The position numbers were made by a program, and so were the translations under genes. Below, one piece after another: positions 43,345-51,266 of a DNA stretch of 64,000 nt. The stretch comes from Rhodovibrionaceae bacterium (lineage in GTDB: Bacteria; Pseudomonadota; Alphaproteobacteria; Kiloniellales; DSM-21159), in contig JANQMX010000011.1 in assembly GCA_028279885.1 (NCBI GenBank), positions 21,113 through 85,112 on the forward strand. The letters are read 5' to 3'. The first letter of the stretch is position 1. Each line of letters opens with the position of its first letter. The notes under the pieces were generated by a model. The model was not told the origin of the DNA and did no database searches. It saw only the letters and a list, made by a program, of their open reading frames with translations.

Positions 43345-43589
43345 CGGATCTGCACACCTTTGCTGCTTGCAGACTGCAGCTATCACACCGCCACAGCGGA
43401 TTTCTCGCCCACTATGACACGACGTCAGCGTCAAGCAAAGCTAACACACTATGTGAGGTCAAGAGCTTGACACAGGTCAACCGGAATTGAGGCGTGGACT
43501 CTTTGCGCCTGGTTGCCTCTGAACCTCAAACCTTTATGTTCGTTTACAGCCACCGGATGAGAGTGGCTTACAAACAAGGGAGGATAGAT
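43345..43589. promoter_or_regulatory. Divergent control region with repeated GTCAA half-sites
   Basis: Between the RiPP operon (minus) and the dehydrogenase (plus). GTCAA occurs at 43430-43434, 43458-43462 and 43476-43480 and as TTGAC at 43467-43471. The 43458-43471 pair forms a palindrome GTCAAGAGCTTGAC. A possible dehydrogenase promoter is TTGCCT (about 43512) and TATGTT about 16 bases later. A shared regulator binding here would couple both units. Confidence 0.5.
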
Positions 43590-44855
43590 ATGTTCGGGAA
43601 AGCCGCCTGGCTGGGGGCAACCGCCGCCGCCGCGCTCCTTTTGGCTGCTGGTTCCGCCAGCGCCAACAACCTCGACAAGCTCCAGCAATTCAAGATCACC
43701 GGCTCTTCGCTGGATATCGAAACCGTAGACCAGGACACGGACTACGCGGCACAGCTGCGCAAGAACCTGGAAATGATCAATATGCCGCCAGGCTTCAAGA
43801 TCGACCTCTACGCCGTGGTGCCCGACGCGCGGCACATGGCGATTGGCCGCTCCACCGGCATGGTCTTCGTCGGCACTCGCAAGACACGAGTCTGGGCCGT
43901 CACCGACCGCAACAAGGACCGCGTCGCCGACGAGGTGAAGGTCTTCGCCCCGCCGGTCGACTTCAAGGTGCCCAACGGCGTGTGCTTCTCGCCCGATGGA
44001 TTCCTCTATGTTGTGGAGCACAACCGCATTCTGAACTTCCCCGCCGCCGAGTTCTTCTATGAGAGCCCGGACGTCGCTGTGATCGTCACGGTCGATCAGG
44101 GGCAGCTCATCCCCGTCGAGGAAGAGTCCTTCAACCACGGCGCCCGCGTCTGCCGCATCGGCCCCGACGACAAGCTCTACGTGGCGCTGGGCCAACCCTT
44201 CAACGTGCCGCCCAAAGAGAAGATGGCGCTCTATGACGAGACCGGCATCGGCGGCATCGTCCGCATGAACCGCTGGGATGGCAGCGACCGCGAGGTCTAC
44301 ACCTTGGGCGTCCGCAACTCGGTCGGCATCGACTTCAACCCGGCGAACGGCGAGCTCTGGTGGACCGACAATCAGGTCGACGGCATGGGTGACGACATCC
44401 CGCCAGGCGAGATCAACCGACAGACCGCGGCCGGCCAACACTTCGGCTTCCCTTACTACGGCGGCGGCTTGGTGCGCACAGCGGATTACCAGGACGAGAC
44501 CCCGCCTGCGGACGCCGTTCCCCCGGTCGTCGAGACGGTTGCCCACGCGGCCGACCTAGGCCTAACCTTCTACACCGGGCGGCAATTCCCTGAGCAATAC
44601 AGAGGCGGTATCTTCAGCGCCCAGCACGGCTCCTGGAACCGCACCACGCCGATCGGCGCCCGCGTCATTTTCACGGCCGTAAACGAAGACGGCTCGGTGG
44701 GTGAGACCAAGGTCTTTGCCGACGGCTGGCTGCTTGACACCGGCGAGTACATGGGCCGGCCTGTCGACGTGGCGCAGCTGCCTGACGGCTCCATCCTGGT
44801 GTCCGATGACTTTGCCGGTGCGATCTACCGCATCTCCTACGAAGCGCCGGAGTAA
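43590..44855 (+). CDS. Exported PQQ-dependent sugar dehydrogenase-like / sorbosone dehydrogenase family beta-propeller
   Basis: A 421-residue protein with a signal peptide of about 25 residues ending SASA. The body is the soluble glucose/sorbosone dehydrogenase propeller: MPPGFKIDLYAVVPDARHMAIG, VPNGVCFSPDGFLYVVEHNRIL, GVRNSVGIDFNPANGELWWTDNQVDGMGDDIPPGEIN, FYTGRQFPEQYRGGIFSAQHGSWNRT (in pieces). The His and Arg-Asn positions seen in PQQ enzymes appear kept. AAGGGAGG precedes the ATG at 43590. It is divergent from the PqqA-like/UbiA operon and followed by a cytochrome, so it may use the cofactor made there, or ordinary PQQ. Confidence 0.9.
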   Translation: MFGKAAWLGATAAAALLLAAGSASANNLDKLQQFKITGSSLDIETVDQDTDYAAQLRKNLEMINMPPGFKIDLYAVVPDARHMAIGRSTGMVFVGTRKTRVWAVTDRNKDRVADEVKVFAPPVDFKVPNGVCFSPDGFLYVVEHNRILNFPAAEFFYESPDVAVIVTVDQGQLIPVEEESFNHGARVCRIGPDDKLYVALGQPFNVPPKEKMALYDETGIGGIVRMNRWDGSDREVYTLGVRNSVGIDFNPANGELWWTDNQVDGMGDDIPPGEINRQTAAGQHFGFPYYGGGLVRTADYQDETPPADAVPPVVETVAHAADLGLTFYTGRQFPEQYRGGIFSAQHGSWNRTTPIGARVIFTAVNEDGSVGETKVFADGWLLDTGEYMGRPVDVAQLPDGSILVSDDFAGAIYRISYEAPE

Positions 44856-44896
44856 GAGTGCGTACGAGGCGGCAAGCCTGACTCGTTCAAACAACA

Positions 44897-44925
44897 GGCC
44901 GGGGCGCAGAACTCGCGTCCCGGCC
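44897..44925 (+). terminator. Stem-loop after the dehydrogenase
   Basis: GGCCGGGGCGC (44897-44907) pairs with GCGTCCCGGCC (44915-44925), eleven pairs including one G-U. Only a short T-rich run follows (GCTTTGTT). It probably attenuates read-through from the dehydrogenase to the cytochrome gene. Confidence 0.6.
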
Positions 44926-44952
44926 GCTTTGTTGGATAACGACCGTATTGCA

Positions 44953-45291
44953 ATGAAGATACCTCACCATTCCACAGCTCTGGCAGCCGCCGTTTTTGCC
45001 GCGACGCTGTTGGCGGCGCCCGCCATGGCTGGCGATACGGCCCTGGGCCGTCACAAAGCCAAAGCTTGCGCCGCCTGCCATGGGATCGACGGCGTAGCCA
45101 AGATGCCCCACGTGCCCAACATCGCCGGCGAAAGCACGATCTACCTGGAAAAGCAGCTCAAGGCTTTCCGCTCCGGCGAACGCCACGATCCGATGATGTC
45201 GATCATCGCCGAAGGCCTGTCGGACGACGATATTGCCAACGTCTCGGCCTGGTACGCCGCCATCAAGATCGAGGTCACCCTGCCGGAGTGA
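44953..45291 (+). CDS. Exported class I c-type cytochrome
   Basis: A 112-residue periplasmic cytochrome. The signal peptide is about 26 residues, ending AMA. One haem site is CAACHGIDG near residue 39, and the axial Met is probably in HDPMMSIIAEGLSDDDIANVSAWYA near residue 80. It resembles small cytochromes that take electrons from quinoprotein dehydrogenases. It follows the sorbosone-dehydrogenase-like gene by 97 bases on the same strand, making it the likely electron acceptor of that enzyme. Confidence 0.92.
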   Translation: MKIPHHSTALAAAVFAATLLAAPAMAGDTALGRHKAKACAACHGIDGVAKMPHVPNIAGESTIYLEKQLKAFRSGERHDPMMSIIAEGLSDDDIANVSAWYAAIKIEVTLPE

Positions 45292-45297
45292 CAAGCC

Positions 45298-46839
45298 CTA
45301 CCGTGGGTGCAGCCACTTGGGCAGGAAGCTGTAGGCATCGGCCTTGAGGTCTTTGTCGAAGGGCACGCCGTATTTCTCAAGACGCGTCTGCAATGCGCCG
45401 CAATTGAAGGCATCGAAGGCGTCGGTCGCCCCGCCGATCAGCTCGCAGCCGACAAAGATCTGCGGAATGGTCGGCGCGCCAGTGAGTAAGAACAGAGCTT
45501 TGCGGATCTCGGTGCTGCTGGCCGGTGCCTTGAACGAACCTGAGTCGAGATCGACCGATCGGAAGGGGATACCCGCCGCGGCGAAGAGCTTCCGTACCGA
45601 CCGGCAGAACTCACACCACTCCAACGCGAACATGACCACCGGCTGCTGCGGATCGCCAATCGTGTCTTCAACGAAGGCGGTCGCAGCCGGCGCAGCGTCC
45701 AGCGGGAGGACGGCGGTAGGCGATACGGTGGCAACATCGAAACGACAGAGCGGCGTTGAAGTTGAGATCGCTTGCTCCGCTTCGGTCATGTCCTCGGGGA
45801 CGCCATCGAACAGCGGCGTCGAAAGATAGCGCTCCCCAGTGTCCGGGATCATGGCCAGGATTCGAGTGCCCGGTTCGGCCGCCTCGGCGACGCGAAGAGC
45901 GGCCGCCAGGGTTGCCCCGCCGGTGATGCCAGCGAAAATCCCTTCCTTGCTGGCCAAATCCTTCGCGCCTTGCATGGCAGCGGCACCCGACACCGGCTCC
46001 ATGCGGTCGATCAAGCCGGCCTCGACTACATCGCCGGTGAGCTTGGGAATGAAGTCGGGAGACCAGCCCTGCATGGGATGCGGCCGGAAAGAGGGATGGC
46101 TTGCAGCCGCCGAGCCATCAGCCTGCCGCGTCTGTGCGATCCCGCTCGCCAGGATCTGGGAGTTGTCCGGCTCTGCAACGACAATGGTGGTCTGCGGGCT
46201 CTCGGCCTTCAACACACGCGAGACACCCTTCAAGGTCCCGCCGGTGCCAAAGCCTGTCACCCAGTAGTCAAGGCCGAGTTCCGCGAAGTCTTCCAGGATT
46301 TCCCGCGCCGTGGTGCGCGAGTGCACGTCGGCGTTGGCCTCGTTCTCGAACTGGCGGGTAAGGAACCAGCCGTGCGTCTCAGCCAGCTCGCGCGCCTTGG
46401 CGAGCATGCCGGTTCCTTTTTCCGAGGCCGGCGTCAGCACCACCTTCGCCCCAAGAAAACGTAAGAGCTTGCGGCGCTCGATGCTGAAGTTCTCGGCCAT
46501 CACGACAACCAACGGGTAGCCCTTTTGGGCGCAGACCATGGCAAGTCCGATGCCGGTGTTCCCTGAGCTCCCCTCGACAACCGTTTGGCCAGGCTTAAGC
46601 AAACCTGCCTGCTCGGCCGCCTCGATCACACCAAGAGCCAGACGGTCCTTGACCGAGCCCATAGGGTTGAAGGCCTCAAGCTTGGCATAGAGCGCAACGT
46701 GCTTGGGGCCGATGTTGTTCAAGCGAACAATCGGCGTCCGACCGATGGTGTCGAGCACCGAGGGTCTCGGCCCCGGGGCAATGTTCGCGTTGGCGGCCCG
46801 CCGGGTCATATCGGCTGACGCTGTGAACGCTGGGGCCAT
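45298..46839 (-). CDS. Cysteine synthase-like PLP enzyme fused to glutaredoxin domain
   Basis: A 513-residue fusion. Residues about 25-335 are a fold-type II PLP enzyme: Lys in FNPMGSVKDRLA, the substrate loop EGSSGNTGIGLAM, the phosphate loop GFGTGGTLKG and EPVSGAAAMQGAKDL. The last 100 or so residues form a glutaredoxin-like domain with CEFC near residue 415 and TIPQIFVGCELIGG. The middle link is about 40 residues. The ATG at 46839 has AAGGAG seven bases upstream. It may make cysteine or a related thiol compound in a redox-controlled way. Confidence 0.9.
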   Translation of the reverse strand: MAPAFTASADMTRRAANANIAPGPRPSVLDTIGRTPIVRLNNIGPKHVALYAKLEAFNPMGSVKDRLALGVIEAAEQAGLLKPGQTVVEGSSGNTGIGLAMVCAQKGYPLVVVMAENFSIERRKLLRFLGAKVVLTPASEKGTGMLAKARELAETHGWFLTRQFENEANADVHSRTTAREILEDFAELGLDYWVTGFGTGGTLKGVSRVLKAESPQTTIVVAEPDNSQILASGIAQTRQADGSAAASHPSFRPHPMQGWSPDFIPKLTGDVVEAGLIDRMEPVSGAAAMQGAKDLASKEGIFAGITGGATLAAALRVAEAAEPGTRILAMIPDTGERYLSTPLFDGVPEDMTEAEQAISTSTPLCRFDVATVSPTAVLPLDAAPAATAFVEDTIGDPQQPVVMFALEWCEFCRSVRKLFAAAGIPFRSVDLDSGSFKAPASSTEIRKALFLLTGAPTIPQIFVGCELIGGATDAFDAFNCGALQTRLEKYGVPFDKDLKADAYSFLPKWLHPR

Positions 46840-46861
46840 AGCACCACTCCTTTGTCTTCGT

Positions 46862-48100
46862 TCAAGCTGCGCGGCGTCTGTCGAGATGGCCGAGCAGATG
46901 ATCGGCAAGCTCGCTGGCGTCCACGCCCACGCCGGAGATCTGGTGGGACCTGCGACGCCGCATGAAAGTCAGGCCCATCGCATAGAGCCCTGGCGCGGCA
47001 ACCACCCCGCCCTGGTGACGCAGACGCCCGCGCGCATCGAAGACAGGCACCTTCAACCAGGAGAAATCGGGCCGATAGCCGGTCGCCCAGAGGATCGAAC
47101 GGATGCCCCCGTCGGTCAGGCTGCGCTGCAACACTGGCGAGGATGGCAGACGCGTTGCAGCCGGCCGGTCCGGCGGTGGCAGCGCGCTGTCCAAACCTCG
47201 CTCTGCCACCCAGTCATCGACTGCATCGAGCAGGCGGTGCATCTTGAGGTCGGCCGCTGCGCTGGCGTTCGCTAGGCCACCTGAGAACAGAGCCTGGCCG
47301 TCACGAACATCCGCCAACCGTCCGACCACTTCGACGCCGAGCGCTTGCAAGGCATTGAGGTCGACCGCCTCCGCCCCGCCGATCAACTGCGGCGAAGGCG
47401 TACGGCGCGCGCGCTCCAAATCGTCGACCTCATCGAAGCGCTCGTCCATCAGACCGATAGCATCGAGCCACCACTCCACGTCACGGCCGCGGTAGCTACG
47501 CGGCAGACGGGTGTGCCAGCCAGTCGCCAAAGTTACCGGACGGCCCGAGAGCTGTAGCTCGCGAGCCAGCTGCGCGCCCGTTGCCGAAGCACCGACCACC
47601 AGCACGCCGCCCTCGGGCAGATCGTTTGGCCGTTTGTACATGGCAGGCGTGGTCTGGAAGACGGCGCTCGACGCCGCAACGGACAACGCGGGTACGCTGG
47701 GCCGGGCACAGGCGCCGCCTGCCATCACTAGAGCCTCGCACTGGAGCGACCCCTGGCTGGTGTCGACGCGGTAGCCGCAGTCGGTTCGGCTGGCCCGCAG
47801 TACCGCCGTTTGGCCTTGCAGGGGCACGCCGAACCGCCAGGCGTAGGTCTCCAGTTGAATGAGCAACTTGGAGACCGACATGAAGCCGTCCGGGTCGGAG
47901 CCACGATAAGGAGCCCCGGGCAAACCGTTCGACCAGTTGGGCGTGAGCAGGCGCAGGCTATCCCAGCGATGATTGCGCCAGGCATTGCCAACAACACCGC
48001 GGTCGAGCACCAGATGATCCACGCCGCGGTCCGACAGCGCACGACTCATGGCGAGCCCGGCCTGGCCGGCACCAACGATGATGGCAGTGACAGCTCTCAC
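46862..48100 (-). CDS. FAD/NAD(P)-dependent flavoprotein monooxygenase-like
   Basis: A 412-residue two-dinucleotide-domain flavoprotein. The N-terminal FAD motif is AIIVGAGQAGLAMSRAL, a WRNHRWDSLRLLTP segment follows as in CzcO/flavin monooxygenases, and the second Rossmann motif is VLVVGASATGAQLARELQ near residue 165. ILWATGYRPDFSWL near residue 335 is the familiar ATG motif. It lies 22 bases upstream of the cysteine synthase fusion on the same strand, so they are likely co-transcribed. Substrate unknown. Confidence 0.9.
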   Translation of the reverse strand: MRAVTAIIVGAGQAGLAMSRALSDRGVDHLVLDRGVVGNAWRNHRWDSLRLLTPNWSNGLPGAPYRGSDPDGFMSVSKLLIQLETYAWRFGVPLQGQTAVLRASRTDCGYRVDTSQGSLQCEALVMAGGACARPSVPALSVAASSAVFQTTPAMYKRPNDLPEGGVLVVGASATGAQLARELQLSGRPVTLATGWHTRLPRSYRGRDVEWWLDAIGLMDERFDEVDDLERARRTPSPQLIGGAEAVDLNALQALGVEVVGRLADVRDGQALFSGGLANASAAADLKMHRLLDAVDDWVAERGLDSALPPPDRPAATRLPSSPVLQRSLTDGGIRSILWATGYRPDFSWLKVPVFDARGRLRHQGGVVAAPGLYAMGLTFMRRRRSHQISGVGVDASELADHLLGHLDRRRAA

Positions 48101-48133
48101 GAACCTTGCCTCTTATCCTGCTCTCGCGCGCCG

Positions 48134-48700
48134 CTAGGCGACGGTGACGTGCACGTTGGTGGGATTGGTGATGATGTCGAAAACAGCGGAGCGCTTCTGG
48201 GACTGCGCCACCAGCGCAGCAAGCTCCTCGGGCGTCGCATCGGCGTCGATCTCAAAGGAAATGCGGATGGCGCTGAAGCCATTGCGTACGTCCGCATCGA
48301 TACCGAGGATACCAGCCATATCCATATCGCCCTCGATGGTGGCCTGGACCGACTTGAGCTGAATCCCGCGATGCTGCGCTACGGCAGCCACGCCTGCGCT
48401 CAGGCAGCTGGCCAGCCCCGAGAGCACGAGCTCCACCGGCGTCGCCCCTTTGTCAGTCGCGGCGAACTGCTCAGGATGATCAGCCTGGATGACGTGCGGC
48501 GCCTTGCGGGCCTGCTCTTCGCCAAGGCCGAAGAAGCCTTCCATAGTCGAACGGCTGTGTGCGCCGTTAACCCAGGTGCACCGGGCACGCCAGGTGAATT
48601 GCCCGGCGGCGGGCGCCTCAGAGATGGCATCCTTTGCACCAAGCAAGGCTTCGACGTTCACACCATTGTCAACGGTCTTCGTCTCTGTCTGGACGGTCAT
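48134..48700 (-). CDS. OsmC family protein
   Basis: A 188-residue OsmC-fold protein. The peroxidatic-type Cys region ATPVELVLSGLASCLSAGVAAVAQHRGIQL is present with one clear Cys near residue 108; the second resolving Cys seen in OsmC/Ohr is not obvious. The ATG at 48700 has GGAG six bases upstream. It is upstream of the flavoprotein and cysteine-synthase fusion on the same strand with a 33-base gap, suggesting a small thiol or peroxide-related operon. Confidence 0.88.
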   Translation of the reverse strand: MTVQTETKTVDNGVNVEALLGAKDAISEAPAAGQFTWRARCTWVNGAHSRSTMEGFFGLGEEQARKAPHVIQADHPEQFAATDKGATPVELVLSGLASCLSAGVAAVAQHRGIQLKSVQATIEGDMDMAGILGIDADVRNGFSAIRISFEIDADATPEELAALVAQSQKRSAVFDIITNPTNVHVTVA

Positions 48701-48774
48701 TTCAGTCTCCGTTCGTGTTGGAAGTTTCACCAGTGCAGCGTGCCGAACAGCGAGGTGACGGCACGCCGTTCAGC

Positions 48775-49584
48775 TTGAACAAGGGGGTAGTCCGGGCAGG
48801 GCCGGCGAGTCTTGGGGGCGATCTGGAGATCTTCTGGGGAAGTTCTGGTGATTGCGCCCAGGCTTTTGAGGATTTGCCTTGCCGAACCGCCTTCGGCACG
48901 GCGCTGGCCAGTGCCCATCGTTTGGTTCGCTATGACGCGCGCGGCAACGGTCTTTCGGCTTGGGACGTATCCGGCTTCAGCCTCGAGAGGCAAGTCGAGG
49001 ATCTGGAGGCGGTGGTCGATACCCTTGGCATCGAGCGCTTTCCGCTTTTGGGCCTCTCGCAAGGTTGCGCCAAAGCCGTCGTCTATGCCGCGCGGCATCC
49101 CGAGCGCGTCACCAAGCTCATACTGCTCGGCGGATACGCGCGTGGCTGGCGGTATCGGAACAATCCGGACGCGGTGCGGGTGGGCGAGGCGCGCTGTACC
49201 TTGATGCGCTCGGGCTGGGGCAGCGACAACAAGGCCATCCGGCAGATGTTCACCACCCTGTACATGCCGGATGCACCGGCCAAGAGCCAAACCTGGTTCG
49301 ACGACCTGCAGAAGAAGACCACCTCGCCGGACAATGCAGCCAAGATCCTGCCCGCGCACGGCGACGTGGACATCCGCGGGGTTCTTCCGAAGGTCCGCGC
49401 CCCGACCTTGGCCATCAGCGCGCGGAACGACGTGGGGGTGCCCTACGAGCAAGGGCAAGAATTGGCCGCCGGCATCAAGGACGCCCGCTTCGTAACCCTC
49501 GACACCGCCAACCATATCCTGCCGGCGACCGACCCGGCCTGGCCGCACTGCCAGCGGCTTATCCACGATTTCCTGAAGGACTGA
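48775..49584 (+). pseudogene. Alpha/beta hydrolase lacking its N-terminal part
   Basis: The sequence from LVRYDARGNGLSAWDV onward (about 48910) is a good alpha/beta hydrolase, with nucleophile elbow GLSQG, Asp in SARNDVGVPYEQ and His in DTANHILPATD. The preceding strands and the His-Gly oxyanion loop are missing. Codons before that read only a poor likeness of the family start. The only in-frame ATG, at 48634, lies inside the divergent OsmC gene; a TTG at 48775 has no ribosome site. A decayed or 5'-truncated gene is likeliest. The stated left end is approximate. Confidence 0.55.
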
Positions 49585-49611
49585 AAACAGATCTTCGCTG
49601 GTTGCGGCCCT

Positions 49612-49920
49612 CTATTCACGTAAAGCTAGGGCAATCAACTCCGGTGTAAGACGCCTAGCGCCGTGAAGGACGCGAACCACAGTTATGCCGTTCTGCTCAG
49701 GTAGATAGAAAATCAGGTAGTTGCCATATGGTAAATACCTCAGCCCCGGCGAGATATCCGGCCTTTCAGGCGCAATCCTCGGATTCTGCGCAAGAAGGCC
49801 AAACTTCTCATAAAGTTCGTAGCGAAAACGGAGTGCTGCAGCCGGATTATCGGCAGCGATGTAACGGACGATACCTTTCAGATCTTCAAGCGCGATGCGC
49901 TTAAGCCGAAACGACGGCAC
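49612..49920 (-). CDS. ParE/RelE-family toxin
   Basis: A 102-residue RelE/ParE-fold toxin. ALEDLKGIVRYIAADNPAAALRF at the start and LRYLPYGNYLIFYLPEQNGITVVRVLHGARRL near the end match ParE gyrase inhibitors. It starts at GTG, sharing one base with the antitoxin stop codon (TAGTG), which ensures coupled translation. Confidence 0.92.
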   Translation of the reverse strand: MPSFRLKRIALEDLKGIVRYIAADNPAAALRFRYELYEKFGLLAQNPRIAPERPDISPGLRYLPYGNYLIFYLPEQNGITVVRVLHGARRLTPELIALALRE

Positions 49921-50180
49921 TAGGGCTTACTCTTATAGCTGTCGATGATGGCATCGAGTTCCTGAAACGCAGCTTCGCCTTCGACGTAGGCTGGATCGTC
50001 GAGACCTTTGCGCACTTCCTCCCTCAGGATCGCAAGCTTTTCGGCTTCGTTTTGCTCCTGACTCTCCAACTGGCGCAAGCCGTCTCTGATGACCTCGCTA
50101 GCCGTGGCATAGCGACCCGACCGAACCTTCTCTTCGACAAACTTATCGTAGTACTTACCCAAGGAAACGTTCTTTGCCAT
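49920..50180 (-). CDS. ParD-family antitoxin
   Basis: An 86-residue ribbon-helix-helix antitoxin. NVSLGKYYDKFVEEKVRSGRYATASEVIRDGLRQLE is the DNA-binding N-terminal part, and the acidic rest would wrap the toxin. GGAGG six bases upstream supports the ATG at 50180. It is the first gene of the parDE pair and should autoregulate from the palindrome just upstream. Confidence 0.93.
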   Translation of the reverse strand: MAKNVSLGKYYDKFVEEKVRSGRYATASEVIRDGLRQLESQEQNEAEKLAILREEVRKGLDDPAYVEGEAAFQELDAIIDSYKSKP

Positions 50181-50208
50181 CGCTAACCTCCAGGAGCTCG
50201 ATATCGCC

Positions 50209-50237
50209 ATCATAGCATAAAATGCTATATTTTGACA
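50209..50237 (-). promoter_or_regulatory. parDE promoter with operator palindrome
   Basis: On the minus strand TGTCAA (50237-50232) and TATGAT (50214-50209) are separated by 17 bases. The perfect palindrome ATAGCATAAAATGCTAT at 50212-50228 covers the spacer and the start of the -10 box. This is where ParD would bind to repress its own operon. Confidence 0.7.
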
Positions 50238-50280
50238 TGGCTCACTTTCCCAATGCAGGGGCACGGAAGACGGAGACTCC

Positions 50281-51183
50281 ATGGCCAGCGGACGCGTGAC
50301 CCTGTTCGGCGGGACCGGCTTTCTCGGCCGACGCATCGCGGCGCGGCTACTAGACCACGGGCTCAGCGTCCGGGTTGCCGCGCGTCGCCCACATAAGGTC
50401 CGCGAGACTCTCGAGTCCACGGACCGGCTGGAGGCGGCCCGGGCGGACGTGCGCGACGAGGCGTCTGTTGTAACCGCGGTCGAGGGTGCGGAAACAGTGA
50501 TCAACAGCGTTTCGTTATATGTCGAGAAGGGCGATTCCACCTTCCATACCATCCATGTCGAAGGTGCGCGACGTGTCGCCGAGGCTGCACGGCAGGCCGG
50601 CGCAACCCGACTTCTACAGATCTCCGGCATCGGCGCCGGAACCGACGCGCCTTCGAGCTATGTGCGCTGCCGTGCTGAGGGTGAGGCGGCAGTGCGCGAG
50701 GCCTTCCCGCAGGCCACCATCTTCCGCCCCAGCGCGATCTTCGGGCCCGATGATGCCTTCCTGAACACCTTCGTCACCATCGCCAGGCGCTTTCCAGTCA
50801 TCGCGCTGCTCGGGCGCGGTACGGCGCGCGTGCAGCCTGTCTTCGTCGACGACGTCGCCCAAGCGGCAGCTCGCTTTGCAGACGGCGCAGGAGACGCAGG
50901 ACAGGTCTACGAGCTCGGCGGGCCGAGCATCTACAACTACCGCGACTTCCTGCAGCTGATCGGCCGCCACGTTGGCCGTCGCCCTCTGCTCCTCCCTGTT
51001 CCTCTTGCCGTCTGGAACGGACTCGCGAGCGCCGCCAAGCTGCTGCCCAATCCGCCGCTGACCGACGCCCAAGTCTTCCTGATGAGCCGTGACAATGTCG
51101 CCTCGCCAGACCTGCCGGGCCTAAAGGAACTCGGTGTCACCCCGACGTCCATTGAGACGGTATTAGAAAGAGATGTCCGATAG
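50281..51183 (+). CDS. NDUFA9-like NAD(P)-binding protein
   Basis: A 300-residue atypical short-chain dehydrogenase-like protein. The nucleotide-binding VTLFGGTGFLGRRIAARLLDHG is at the N-terminus, and VRCRAEGEAAVREAFPQATIFRPSAIFGPDDAFLNTF matches the complex I 39-kDa subunit group. The usual catalytic YxxxK is replaced by YVRCR, so dehydrogenase activity is unlikely. It may act in complex I assembly or as a binding protein. It is divergent from parDE. Confidence 0.87.
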   Translation: MASGRVTLFGGTGFLGRRIAARLLDHGLSVRVAARRPHKVRETLESTDRLEAARADVRDEASVVTAVEGAETVINSVSLYVEKGDSTFHTIHVEGARRVAEAARQAGATRLLQISGIGAGTDAPSSYVRCRAEGEAAVREAFPQATIFRPSAIFGPDDAFLNTFVTIARRFPVIALLGRGTARVQPVFVDDVAQAAARFADGAGDAGQVYELGGPSIYNYRDFLQLIGRHVGRRPLLLPVPLAVWNGLASAAKLLPNPPLTDAQVFLMSRDNVASPDLPGLKELGVTPTSIETVLERDVR

Positions 51184-51266
51184 CAGCGCCCTACAAAGGT
51201 TGCCAGGCACCAACGACGACGCTCTTCCGACGGTTCCCTTCAGCTGGGTCGGAGCCAAGCGGCTGA

